Assembly: GCF_041447285.1 (NCBI RefSeq) | Contig: NZ_JBGMEB010000009.1 | Coordinates: forward strand, 1 to 64,000 | Length of the DNA stretch: 64,000 nt | Origin: Methanomethylovorans sp041447285 | GTDB taxonomy: Archaea; Halobacteriota; Methanosarcinia; Methanosarcinales; Methanosarcinaceae | Reading direction: 5' to 3' | Shown: piece after piece, positions 1 through 8,229 of the stretch | How positions within the stretch are numbered: position 1 is the stretch's first letter | How the letters are laid out: the number at the start of each line of letters is the position of its first letter | Made by a program: the position numbers and the translations under genes | Notes under the pieces: generated by a model | Seen by the model: the letters and a program-made list of their open reading frames with translations, nothing else | The model's database searches: none | What the model was told of the DNA's origin: nothing

Positions 1-61
1 TTATCAACTATTGGTACTTACTGAATTGCAAAATAAAGTTAAACTCAGGAATTCGTTTGGA

Positions 62-123
62 AGGCTATTCTAAAAAAGTACATCAAATTAGAATAGAAAT
101 CTAAGGAGCTAATTTGATGGCCT
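62..123 (+). promoter_or_regulatory. Overlapping alternative stems upstream of the first membrane protein
   Basis: Two perfect inverted repeats share bases, so they cannot form together. CTATTCTAA at 65-73 can pair with TTAGAATAG at 88-96, and CATCAAATTA at 81-90 can pair with TAATTTGATG at 110-119. AGGC at 62-65 and GCCT at 120-123 could close the whole element. The segment lies about 55 bases before the start codon at 179. The arrangement resembles a switch or attenuator, but a recombination site or a terminator of a gene to the left of the window is also possible. Confidence 0.35.
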
Positions 124-178
124 CTATTTAGATCACTTACTATAGCACAGAGTTTTTCACATTTAAGGGTGGGAATGT

Positions 179-997
179 ATGGGATTAATTGAGAGTTTGA
201 CTGGGAATTTTTTCATACTCAATGCTTCGTTGCTTCTTACAGTTATGGGGCTTGTCGTTTATTGGTTCGGGATATTTTACAATAAAATGTCTTCGGCAGA
301 AGTGGACAAAACCGACCATTATACCAACGGTGCACTGTTCCTTCTACAACACGTTGTGTTTCCAATATTTGTATATCTGATGTTGAAACAATTCATGGAC
401 GAACTTCACGAATATTTACCCGGTTTGTATGACAAGTTGATCGATCTTATATCTGCCTCTCACTTATGGATATTAGCATTGATACTGGGCTACATTTTCT
501 TACAGCTATCAGATTTATTCGAGTCTTACAAGAAGTTATCAATGAGTTTTAACGATAAACAAAAAAACTCACTGTTGATAAGACATGCATGTTCAATTCT
601 CATTGTATGCATTGCAGCTTTTGCCACTCGACAAAGAATAATAGATAGTAATACACCAGATGCCATTGCAATCATTTTTTCAACCTTCATTATAATGACA
701 GCTTTTGCTATTTTAGAAGGACTGAGTAATCTTCCGTTTCGGGTGGTCACAATCGAAACTGATGCAGATGGACCTGAAATTGGAGGAACCGTTTTGAAAG
801 ATGGTGCTTATGTGCATTTATTTACAGGCGATAAAAAGATAAAGAAAATAAATAAAGATTCAATTCGTTGCATCAACGTGCACCGTTATCAGTATTATGA
901 AATAAGAACGGTTTCCTATCGAATTGGATTGCATAATGTTCGTAGATTCCTGTGCAGGATTCTTCGATGCCAAGAAGAGGAGCATAACACTCCATAG
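179..997 (+). CDS. Hypothetical membrane protein with C-terminal soluble domain
   Basis: No family is recognised. The 272-residue protein has several hydrophobic stretches: about residues 12-32, 60-75, 90-110, 133-150 and 162-180, which fits an integral membrane protein. From about residue 185 a soluble, probably beta-rich tail follows, with a G-x-VLKDGAYVHLF stretch and a basic end. The general plan resembles the next gene, suggesting distant paralogs. GGGTGGGA lies just upstream of the ATG as a possible ribosome site. Base composition is AT-rich and the setting (unknown genes, remnants) looks accessory. Function cannot be inferred. Confidence 0.7.
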   Translation: MGLIESLTGNFFILNASLLLTVMGLVVYWFGIFYNKMSSAEVDKTDHYTNGALFLLQHVVFPIFVYLMLKQFMDELHEYLPGLYDKLIDLISASHLWILALILGYIFLQLSDLFESYKKLSMSFNDKQKNSLLIRHACSILIVCIAAFATRQRIIDSNTPDAIAIIFSTFIIMTAFAILEGLSNLPFRVVTIETDADGPEIGGTVLKDGAYVHLFTGDKKIKKINKDSIRCINVHRYQYYEIRTVSYRIGLHNVRRFLCRILRCQEEEHNTP

Positions 998-1327
998 AAT
1001 TGCGCCTGAATGTCACAGTATGTCACAACCCCTGAGTTGTGGGATTTACTCGGTTGAGTGAGGTGTTCATACCTCCTGCTCTACCTCTGCCACAGATACG
1101 CTGGAAAATACATTCAATTTTGCCCTATCGAGGAATTCTTGCTTTCTCGCGGGGTCTATGGTTCCGTAGGTTCGCCTGGTTAAACGATCAGGACAAAGGC
1201 TAGGTGTAAGCCCCCCTGTGAATGTCCCAGAAGCTCTCAGATGGAAGATATTCTATAACTAAAATAACTATAGAGATAAGATATAAAATCTTCAAAATGT
1301 ATATGAATTTGAATACGGTGTATTTCC
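998..1327. other. Intergenic stretch with a possible gene remnant
   Basis: No complete gene is seen in these 330 bases. CACAAC at 1024-1029 and GTTGTG at 1036-1041 could form a small hairpin after the first gene. On the minus strand, about 1067-1243 is an open frame of roughly 55 codons that ends at a TGA (1067-1069) and has a plausible protein-like composition (for example LTRRTYGTIDPARKQEFLDR) but no start codon, so it may be the C-terminal remnant of a lost gene. The AT-rich 1250-1327 segment probably holds the promoter of the next gene. Confidence 0.35.
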
Positions 1328-2203
1328 ATGGTACAATTAATAAATGTAGTGATTTCTGCCTCGGTGCTCCTAAGCACTCTATTTGTGCCATTCCTCATCA
1401 GTTGGTTGGAAAAAGTAGTCTATGGAAAACTTAACAATGAAAGGGAGATGTGGTACTCACTTCTCAAATCAGACAGGATAGTTAAGGAATGTATAGATGA
1501 AGTGAATGATGGCATTGAAACCGTCAAATTACAAAAATGGCGTTGGGTCTCCACTTTAGGGCTTTTTTGGGGAACATTTACCGGAATAATTGGCTCGCTT
1601 ATAATTATGGATAAAACTATCATATTTTATGATTTTATCTGCTTACTCGTTGCGTACTCAATTATTATGGCTATTATATCTATCATTATAATGAATAAAT
1701 TCAACAAGATGCCCCATCCTCTCGATAAGGGACAACTGCTTGATGATAGTAAAAAATGGTATAGAAGAGCCACTTTTATAGAAGTATCTCTTTTGTGGTT
1801 TTATGCGACCACTACTAGCACACTTCTAAATTTCCCATCTTCAAACTACATCGACTCCTTATTTTCCAACATGGATATTAGAGAGATTTTTTCGTTATTT
1901 TCTATTTACTTTGAAGGAACTCGTTTTTTATTACTCACTTTTCTGTTTTCTGCTGCTCTCATAACTTTTGTCATTACAGTTGCGATAAAGTGGAGAGTTT
2001 CAAGAGACATTGAAGAATATTTAGATTTTCAGTATTCAAACGGTTTTCCTAACGTGCAAGTCAAAATCGAAGGCAGTGCCCTAAAAGGCAAAATGAAATC
2101 AATTTTCAATCGAAATATGTTATTGTTATCGGATAACGGGGAAGATATTGGAATAATGTGGACAAAGTTATCAAATATTAGGATAATGAAACATGCTCCT
2201 TAA
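1328..2203 (+). CDS. Hypothetical membrane protein
   Basis: No family is recognised. The 291-residue product shows an N-terminal hydrophobic segment (about 5-27), a soluble charged region, then hydrophobic pairs near residues 75-120 and 150-165, a further segment near 195-220, and a soluble tail of about 60 residues ending in LSNIRIMKHAP. The tail pattern (a short glycine-containing beta-like segment followed by an I-R-x-M end) is reminiscent of the tail of the preceding gene. The start ATG has no strong ribosome site. Low GC and lack of recognisable relatives suggest an accessory gene. Confidence 0.65.
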   Translation: MVQLINVVISASVLLSTLFVPFLISWLEKVVYGKLNNEREMWYSLLKSDRIVKECIDEVNDGIETVKLQKWRWVSTLGLFWGTFTGIIGSLIIMDKTIIFYDFICLLVAYSIIMAIISIIIMNKFNKMPHPLDKGQLLDDSKKWYRRATFIEVSLLWFYATTTSTLLNFPSSNYIDSLFSNMDIREIFSLFSIYFEGTRFLLLTFLFSAALITFVITVAIKWRVSRDIEEYLDFQYSNGFPNVQVKIEGSALKGKMKSIFNRNMLLLSDNGEDIGIMWTKLSNIRIMKHAP

Positions 2204-2296
2204 TCGAGCAAAAAATGATGGTCTTATAAGTTTTTAGTTATCTATATAGACTAATATTTTATAGTCGTCACTCATTTTCTTTTATCGGTGTGTTGC

Positions 2297-2515
2297 ATGG
2301 GCTATTCAATTGAAACCCGTAGAAAGGATCAGGAAGAGAAAAATGAACGTGAACAGAAGCGAAGGGAGACTGGTGTATACTCTCTTACATATCGCAATTC
2401 GGGGACTGTGGAGCAATTGATTAGTGTCAGTTATTCGAGTGCAGTGAAAGAACATGCCAGAAGAGAGAAGAGTATTGTATACAGAATTAAGAGATTCCTG
2501 AGATTGACTAAATAA
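2297..2515 (+). CDS. Small highly charged hypothetical protein
   Basis: A 72-residue protein rich in Arg, Lys and Glu. Its first 25 residues are almost all polar and likely helical (ETRRKDQEEKNEREQKRRE), followed by a short beta-like middle and a basic C-terminus. I choose the ATG at 2297 rather than the GTG at 2288, which would only add three residues. A CTATATAG element at about 2242-2249 may be its TATA box. No family is recognised, and it could be a chance frame, although the length and composition argue for a real gene. Confidence 0.45.
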   Translation: MGYSIETRRKDQEEKNEREQKRRETGVYSLTYRNSGTVEQLISVSYSSAVKEHARREKSIVYRIKRFLRLTK

Positions 2516-2741
2516 GCTGGTATACGCGGACGTATCAGTACTATGACCCCGAAATCCAGACGAGAAGCACTGTCTGTTTTTCAGCATTCTTTACACTTGG
2601 CTTCGTATCGAGGGAGATAAAACATGCTGTTTTTTGCATGCCTATGATTCCACCAATACCCCCTATTGCCGCGATTGGAACACAAGAAACTCAAAAAAGT
2701 ATAAATGGAAATAGAATAAAAGGAAATAGCCCGAATGGGCA

Positions 2742-3848
2742 TCATTTGAAAACAGCTATGGTTGCAGTCTGGTTGATGTGGCCCACGTATTGCTCGCCGT
2801 ATGTGCTGAAACCAATGGTGGGAACCGTTTTGAAGAGGTCTGCATATTTCTGGCACTGACCCTTGTTTTCCAGTTCAAGTGTCCTGAGGATACAGTTGAA
2901 ATTCACCATACATGCTACATGTTCGATTTCAGCTAACTTTTCCTCTATATCTTTTGCAGTTTCCTCAACGATGTTCATGGACTCCAACAGGGAAAGCTCC
3001 ATTCCTTCTCTTATGGAGCAGTAGAACTTAATACTGTTTCCTACAACTGCCTGCGGACTACGTACGAATGGTTCGTCATCGACCATGAGCCCCAGAGGAT
3101 TGTGCATGAAATGCCCCGGAAGATCTTTCACAGTGACTCCCAAAGCCTTTGCGTAGGCAAGTGCAGCCGGTTCGTTGTTGAATTCCATAACTTCCCTTGT
3201 TGCTTCGTTGACCTTGGTTGCCACCAGCTCTTTGTTCATCACGTGGAAACTCTGGGTTTTGATTATATCAAAGCCATTCCTTACCTTGATCAAGGCAAGA
3301 ACTGCAGAATCGTTATATGCTTTGCCATTTGCATAGACATGAGTAGCCTTAAATTTAAGGTCGTCTCCTGCAGAACCACCTACGAAAAATACATTTGTCT
3401 TATTACCTATATCATCCATGAGGTTCTCTTCTGCACAGGTCAGGCCGTCCACAAGAACAAATCCCAGGTATTTCTTGTGATCCATATCGGAGAGCTTCTT
3501 TCCATAGTGCTTTTCAAATGCCTCCACCGCTTTGGCTGTATTTATACCATCCTTTAATCTGTCTACAACCTCAACTCTGGCATCTTCTACAATATCAGCA
3601 CCAAAAGCCATGGCTACCACTGATCCTTTGAGCATTGCGCCACTTATGATTTCGCCTGATGTGGAACACCCGATTACGTCTGCTCCGGGGAATGCAGCAG
3701 CCATTTTGGAACTTATGGAAACAGGATCATATTTGGACGATGCAAAAAATACTACAGTTTTAGTTCCTGAATCATTTAGCGAACTTTTTATTTCCGCAAC
3801 CGCTTCAATAACGGACTCTTTTTTAGAACTTGCTGTTTTAATGCTCAT
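2742..3848 (-). CDS. FIST-domain sensory protein
   Basis: The 368-residue protein matches the FIST family in layout: an N-terminal FIST_N half (about 30-220) with the VIGCSTSGEI signature near residue 80 and the FFVGGSAGDD segment near 155, then a FIST_C half (about 225-360) containing the GLMVDDEPFVRSP and CMVNFNCILR segments and ending with IGFSTYGEQ. FIST domains are thought to bind small ligands and act as sensory inputs. There is no kinase or output domain fused, so it must act with a partner. It is immediately downstream of a 68-residue gene (11-base gap) and probably shares its transcript. Confidence 0.9.
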   Translation of the reverse strand: MSIKTASSKKESVIEAVAEIKSSLNDSGTKTVVFFASSKYDPVSISSKMAAAFPGADVIGCSTSGEIISGAMLKGSVVAMAFGADIVEDARVEVVDRLKDGINTAKAVEAFEKHYGKKLSDMDHKKYLGFVLVDGLTCAEENLMDDIGNKTNVFFVGGSAGDDLKFKATHVYANGKAYNDSAVLALIKVRNGFDIIKTQSFHVMNKELVATKVNEATREVMEFNNEPAALAYAKALGVTVKDLPGHFMHNPLGLMVDDEPFVRSPQAVVGNSIKFYCSIREGMELSLLESMNIVEETAKDIEEKLAEIEHVACMVNFNCILRTLELENKGQCQKYADLFKTVPTIGFSTYGEQYVGHINQTATIAVFK

Positions 3849-3859
3849 GTAATCATCTC

Positions 3860-4066
3860 TTAAGCTACAACCTTCACGCCTAACTCTTTTGCAATACCTA
3901 ACAGTTTTTCAATGATCACCGGATCATCGGGAGAACTTTCATCATACTTCTTGGGAATAACACCTTTCATACAGATTTTGGCACTAACACTGTGAGCCAA
4001 TGCCGGGTCCTGTTTACTTTTTTCGCTGACGATCTGATCTATCATTCTCTTTATTTTTCCTACCAT
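3860..4066 (-). CDS. Small hypothetical protein preceding FIST gene
   Basis: A 68-residue soluble protein, first gene of a two-gene unit with the FIST protein. It is mostly helical with a single Cys in ICMKGVIPKK. No family is recognised. The close spacing implies a role connected with the FIST sensor, but nothing in the sequence tells what that role is. The start is the first in-frame ATG; the upstream intergenic region is long and AT-rich. Confidence 0.65.
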   Translation of the reverse strand: MVGKIKRMIDQIVSEKSKQDPALAHSVSAKICMKGVIPKKYDESSPDDPVIIEKLLGIAKELGVKVVA

Positions 4067-4578
4067 TAAACCACATCCGAGCAGTATTCCTGATCGCTTT
4101 CCAGCATAAGTATTGGCATCATAAAATGAAAATATGCTTTGAAATGCGGGCTATTATTGCATTGTTTTTTATACTAATTTCAATATAAATAAGTATGCTT
4201 TATTTTGCTCCTTCAAAACATTATTTGGAAATGCAGAAAGATGGCAATGATACCAATAATTATTCAACAGTTAGAATGAATAGTGATAAATCTGCTTTTT
4301 AAGCATTAATTATATAAGAAGCTGTAACATACGAGAATTTTGGGATTAGACCCCCAGAATCTCCGAAACACTGGTGAGAATATGATGACGGACATTGTTT
4401 TAAAATACATGATATAAATTGCCCTCCTTAGCCTGTCAATTCAATTAAGGCATTTTATGAGATCAAACATTCCGTATTGATCTGAGAAACATTAGCCTCA
4501 TACATTAGCGTCATATTAATAAGGAACTTACCATTATTGAGCAAGACTAGTAAAATCACGTTAATCAGAGGGAAAAAC
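4067..4578. other. Long divergent intergenic region
   Basis: About 510 bases between divergent genes, strongly AT-rich, with no supported gene. TATA-like ATTATATAAG at about 4309-4318 faces the plus strand. A fair hairpin follows: GAGAATTTTGGG at 4333-4344 can pair with CCCCCAGAATCTC at 4351-4363 with two mismatches. Together they could be the promoter and leader of the marker-9 gene. A TTG-initiated frame starting at 4537 extends the downstream gene by 14 codons but is not needed. Confidence 0.4.
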
Positions 4579-5712
4579 GTGTCTGATGATCTTTTTGACA
4601 TAAAGGTAGGAAATCTTTCTTTTAAGAATCCCATTGCCCTTGCACCTATGGGAGGAGTAACAGACAGCCAGTTTGCAAACGAATTTGCAAAAGATGCAGG
4701 ACTTGTAATACTCGGAGGATATAACCTGGATGCTGCAACGAACCAGGCGGCATCCGAAATAGTAAAAAGAGGAAGAGAAGAGTTCATTTCAGATGAACCT
4801 TTAAAACTGATAGATAATGAATTGAGGTCCATTAGAGCAGACAGTGTGATCGCGATCAATGTAAGAAGTTCCACTATGGAGCCACTCATCGAAGCTGCCA
4901 GGATGATCAAGAATGCGAATGCCATAATTGAGATAGATGCTCACTGCCGGCAGCCTGAAATGACAAAAATAGGCATTGGTGAAGCATTATTGAAAGACCT
5001 GTCAAAACTGGAGGATATCATCCGCAAGGTAAAGGCAACCGGAGCCATCGTATCAGTGAAAGTTCGTGCCAACGTAATAGATAATGTCAAAATGGCTCGA
5101 ACTATCGAAAATGCAGGTGCGGACATATTGCACGTTGATGCCATGAAGAAGGGCACTGGTGCTGATATGGAGGTTATCAGAAAGATAAGAGATGTTACAA
5201 GACTTCTCCTTATAGGTAATAACTCCATAATTGACTTTGAAACTGCAAAAGAAATGTTCACCAGAGGTGCAGATATCGTTTCTGTAGGCAGAGGAGTAAT
5301 TGAAAATCCATCCCTGATAACAACCCTTGTAAAAGAAGTTACTCTCCTTCAGAATGAGATTGGGTGGTACAATTCACCTAAACATGTATGTAGAGGAGAA
5401 GGAGACTTGCGTGGCCTTGCTTTCTGCTGCCTCCCTGTAAAACCATGTCCAGTACATTCCAATATCAAAAAAATAGGGCTTTCTGCAAAAGAATTCGCTG
5501 ATATAAAGATGGAATTTGCAAAAGGAACACCTCTTGAGTACGGAGACAGCACCTGCTTTGGCAGCCTAGTATGGTGCTGCAAGATCACAAAAATGTGTCC
5601 ATTAAGAGATGGAGTCCTAGAAACTATTGGACTTTCCGATGCAGAATACATGAAACTGAAGAAAGAACTTGCAGATTATATTCTAGACCATCCAAAGGTT
5701 ACCGGCAAATGA
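4579..5712 (+). CDS. Dus-like flavin protein with methanogenesis marker 9 domain
   Basis: The first 260 or so residues are a TIM-barrel of the dihydrouridine synthase/dihydroorotate dehydrogenase type (PIALAPMGGVTDSQFANEF near the start, VSVKVRANV, HVDAMKKGTG, IGNNSIIDFETAKEMF, DIVSVGRGVIENP as the FMN phosphate site). The last 110 residues carry the Cys-rich methanogenesis marker 9 domain, with clusters AFCCLPVKPCPVH and VWCCKITKMCPL. Its role is unknown; the phylogenetic restriction to methanogens suggests coenzyme or methanogenic enzyme maturation. I prefer the GTG at 4579, preceded by AGAGGGA, over the TTG at 4537. The next gene overlaps its stop codon by 4 bases, so the two are translationally coupled. 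Confidence 0.88.
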   Translation: MSDDLFDIKVGNLSFKNPIALAPMGGVTDSQFANEFAKDAGLVILGGYNLDAATNQAASEIVKRGREEFISDEPLKLIDNELRSIRADSVIAINVRSSTMEPLIEAARMIKNANAIIEIDAHCRQPEMTKIGIGEALLKDLSKLEDIIRKVKATGAIVSVKVRANVIDNVKMARTIENAGADILHVDAMKKGTGADMEVIRKIRDVTRLLLIGNNSIIDFETAKEMFTRGADIVSVGRGVIENPSLITTLVKEVTLLQNEIGWYNSPKHVCRGEGDLRGLAFCCLPVKPCPVHSNIKKIGLSAKEFADIKMEFAKGTPLEYGDSTCFGSLVWCCKITKMCPLRDGVLETIGLSDAEYMKLKKELADYILDHPKVTGK

Positions 5713-6683
5713 AAACTGAAATAGAAACAGAAGAAAAACTCAGTAAGAATTCATCACAACTAACCCCTTCCTATGTAGCAAGGTGTGCACAGCTTGCCAT
5801 GTTGCTGGAAGTATCCGCCCATCCGAAACCTGGGAATATAGATAGAGATCATGATTACGAAGGAACCACTTTTGAGCATTTTTTAACCTCTTCAGTGTCA
5901 GTATACCCTATGCTTGAAGAAGCTGCTGCAAAGGAGCATGGAATAGGAGAATATATCCACAAGGCTGTAATTGAAAGTGCAGCCTGGCAGATGGGAGGAA
6001 ACACACATTTCGGTGCCTTTTTGCTTTTATTTCCACTTTCAATGGCAGCTGGGAGACTTATTCGAACCCACAAGGAATTAACGCCCGACAACATAACCAA
6101 AGAAGCATTCAGCATGGTAAAGGAAACAGATATTGAAGATGCAGTGCAGATGTACATGTCCTTTGGACCTGCTGGTGTTAAAGTGCGCAAGGTCGATGAA
6201 TTCGATCTGTCTGATGCAAAAGCTACTGGAGAAATTAAAGACAAGAACACCACCCTATTCCAGTTAATGGAGATTTCAAGTTCTTATGATCTGATCGCAA
6301 GTGAATGGATATCAGGTTTCAAACGATGTTCACAGTGTGCCCGGATACTTGCAAGAGAAATGAGCAAAAATGGAGAACTTATCCATTCAGGTCACTCCAG
6401 GATCAATCACGTTATTGTCTATGCTTTCCTCAAAATACTGGCAGATAATGCAGATACATTCATTGAAACAAAATTTGACAAGCACACTGCAGAAGAAGTG
6501 TCTGCACAGGCAAGGAGAATAACTTATAAATTAGAAGACTCTGGATATAATATGGAAAATATATTACCGGAGATATGCAACTTTGATGAAGACCTGCTTG
6601 CAAGGAACATTAACCCAGGGTCTACTGCGGACATAATTATAGGCGGTCTTTTCATAGCTCTCCTTGGGGGAATGAGATTCTGA
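5709..6683 (+). CDS. CitG/MdcB-like triphosphoribosyl-dephospho-CoA synthase family protein
   Basis: 324 residues with the family signatures LLEVSAHPKPGNIDRDHDYEGTT-like N-terminus, GGNTHFGAFLLLFPLS near the middle, and a C-terminal NPGSTADIIIGGLFI. In bacteria such enzymes make the citrate or malonate lyase prosthetic group precursor, but methanogens lack those lyases, so the archaeal member must use another substrate, probably ATP plus a methanogen cofactor intermediate. CitG-like and DUF447 genes also occur among tetrahydromethanopterin genes of methylotrophic bacteria, which hints at that pathway (inference). Start chosen at the ATG overlapping the previous stop; the longer frame from 5571 is inside the preceding gene. 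Confidence 0.82.
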   Translation: MKTEIETEEKLSKNSSQLTPSYVARCAQLAMLLEVSAHPKPGNIDRDHDYEGTTFEHFLTSSVSVYPMLEEAAAKEHGIGEYIHKAVIESAAWQMGGNTHFGAFLLLFPLSMAAGRLIRTHKELTPDNITKEAFSMVKETDIEDAVQMYMSFGPAGVKVRKVDEFDLSDAKATGEIKDKNTTLFQLMEISSSYDLIASEWISGFKRCSQCARILAREMSKNGELIHSGHSRINHVIVYAFLKILADNADTFIETKFDKHTAEEVSAQARRITYKLEDSGYNMENILPEICNFDEDLLARNINPGSTADIIIGGLFIALLGGMRF

Positions 6684-6697
6684 CAGAAAGTAACAAA

Positions 6698-7273
6698 ATG
6701 AAACTTGAGGATTTTGGCATCTTTGAAGGTATTTCTGAAACTATTGTGACCACCCACCAGGGCTGGTCCCCTAATGCTGCCCCTATGGGGATAATCAGAA
6801 AGCAGGACACGGTCCTGATAAGGCTTTTTAAAGGATCCAAGACATATCAAAACATTTTGGCTGAGAACTTCCTTGTAGCAAATGTGACAAATGATCCTGT
6901 ACTGTTCGTAAAGTGCACTTTTTCCGAGATCGGACCAGATGATATTGAAACTATATCTGCACCCGGAAGAGAATTTCCCGTACTTAAAGAAGCTCAAAGC
7001 TGGGTAGCCTTTGAATGTGTTAATACCAAGATAGTTCCTGAAGCATTGATAGCAGAACTAAAACCCCTCAGGGGACATGTAAATTCATTCTATCCAAAGG
7101 CACCTAACAGAGGATTCAATGCTGTCCTAGAGGCAACCATTCATGCCACACGCTATAAGATAGACGGTGATGAGAAATACCTCAAGTTGATAAAATTCTA
7201 CGAAGATATTGTTAACAAGTGCGGTGGAGAGAAAGAAAAAGAAGCTTTGAAGCTTTTGCACACCTTCCTTTAG
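6698..7273 (+). CDS. DUF447 family protein
   Basis: 191 residues with the DUF447 pattern: a flavin-reductase-like split-barrel N-terminal half (IFEGISETIVTTHQ, NAAPMGIIRK, VRLFKGSKTYQNI-type strands) followed by a helical C-terminal part (RGFNAVLEATIHATRYK). It follows the CitG-like gene by 14 bases and surely shares its transcript. The family is linked by gene neighbourhood to tetrahydromethanopterin or related C1-carrier biosynthesis, which I take as inference. The stop codon overlaps that of the convergent PHP gene. Confidence 0.82.
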   Translation: MKLEDFGIFEGISETIVTTHQGWSPNAAPMGIIRKQDTVLIRLFKGSKTYQNILAENFLVANVTNDPVLFVKCTFSEIGPDDIETISAPGREFPVLKEAQSWVAFECVNTKIVPEALIAELKPLRGHVNSFYPKAPNRGFNAVLEATIHATRYKIDGDEKYLKLIKFYEDIVNKCGGEKEKEALKLLHTFL

Positions 7274-7941
7274 CCCAGCCCCAGTAGTTTAGCTACTCTT
7301 TTTTGTGCATTCGCCATCATCTGGCGTAGCACAAATATCTTTGGAGTTTTACCTCCACCCGGTTTTACCTTTCCCTGCCTTATGGAATCGAGAACCGCAT
7401 CCAATGATCTTTCCTGCACATCGACCTCAGTGTATGACATCCCTACCATTTCAGGCATATGACAATCGCTGCCTCCCACTTGAGGAAGCCCCACATAAAT
7501 CGCCGCAGCACGGGCTTTGTTATTAGGACCATTGGTAAGGCAACGGGAATTTAGAACCTCCACGGCATCCACATCAAGACCCTCTACATATCCTATGCCA
7601 TGTGATGTAAGCTTAAAAGGATGAGGCAATATTACTACTGCATTCTGTGCCCTTGCTCTTTTAATTGTCTCAACCGGAGATAGCCCCGGCTCGATACGTT
7701 CTTTGATATTCAGCACAAGCAGATGTCCTTCGGAAGTGCTTATTTCAACACCAGGAATAACGATAAGGGATGAACCTAGTTTAGCTGCCCTCTTCACGGA
7801 AAATTGACCACCCTCGATTACATCGTGATCACATACTGCAAAACCATCAAGACCATGTTTTTCAGCATAGCTGATGATAGCATCAATATCTGCATCACTG
7901 TCTTTAGAGAAACGTGTGTGGACATGCAGGTCGAATTTCAT
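7270..7941 (-). CDS. PHP-domain phosphoesterase-like protein
   Basis: 223 residues with the metal-binding motifs of the PHP family: MKFDLHVHTRFSKDSD at the start, GFAVCDHDVIEGG near residue 36, PGVEISTSEGHLL near 64, LPHPFK near 103 and GGSDCHMPEMVG near 158. PHP proteins are metal-dependent phosphoesterases acting on nucleotides or small phosphates; the substrate here is unknown. Reading upstream on the minus strand, TTTATAAG lies about 25 bases before the ATG, so the message is probably leaderless. It converges with the DUF447 gene and is not clearly part of a larger unit. Confidence 0.88.
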   Translation of the reverse strand: MKFDLHVHTRFSKDSDADIDAIISYAEKHGLDGFAVCDHDVIEGGQFSVKRAAKLGSSLIVIPGVEISTSEGHLLVLNIKERIEPGLSPVETIKRARAQNAVVILPHPFKLTSHGIGYVEGLDVDAVEVLNSRCLTNGPNNKARAAAIYVGLPQVGGSDCHMPEMVGMSYTEVDVQERSLDAVLDSIRQGKVKPGGGKTPKIFVLRQMMANAQKRVAKLLGLG

Positions 7942-8081
7942 ATATCCAGATAAAAGACGATTCCTTATAAAATCTCGGTATCTGTGTACTGTAATCTAAC
8001 AAAAAGCGCAAGGGTACATAAGATTAGAGGAATAAGAACTTATATGAAAAGAACAAAATGAATTACTCGCATAAGAAACAA

Positions 8082-8155
8082 GCGAACGGGTAAAGGAGTT
8101 GTGTATTGGGTGGTTGGATAGGATTGGTGGTACATTTGAGAAGAGACCCGTTCGC
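8082..8155 (-). ncRNA. Candidate stem-closed small RNA with pyrimidine-rich loop
   Basis: A perfect 10-base inverted repeat, GCGAACGGGT at 8082-8091 and ACCCGTTCGC at 8146-8155, encloses 54 bases. Read on the minus strand the loop is almost free of G and rich in C, with runs such as ACCACCAATCCTATCCAACC and AACTCCTTT. A TATA-like element (8178-8190) lies 27-29 bases before the stem on the minus strand, predicting an RNA that begins at the stem. The neighbouring PHP gene has its own leaderless promoter, so this looks like a separate transcript. A plus-strand RNA cannot be excluded. Confidence 0.45.
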
Positions 8156-8229
8156 ATATTTACTAACATACTCAATGATATTTAAATATAACGCATACGG
8201 ATGATTGAAAGTATAAATAGTGATAAAAT

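Noticed and set aside
2516..2741. Minus-strand glycine-rich membrane-like frames after the FIST gene
   Set aside because: A glycine-zipper-like stretch is broken by a frameshift and a stop codon, and no start signal is present; at most a remnant.
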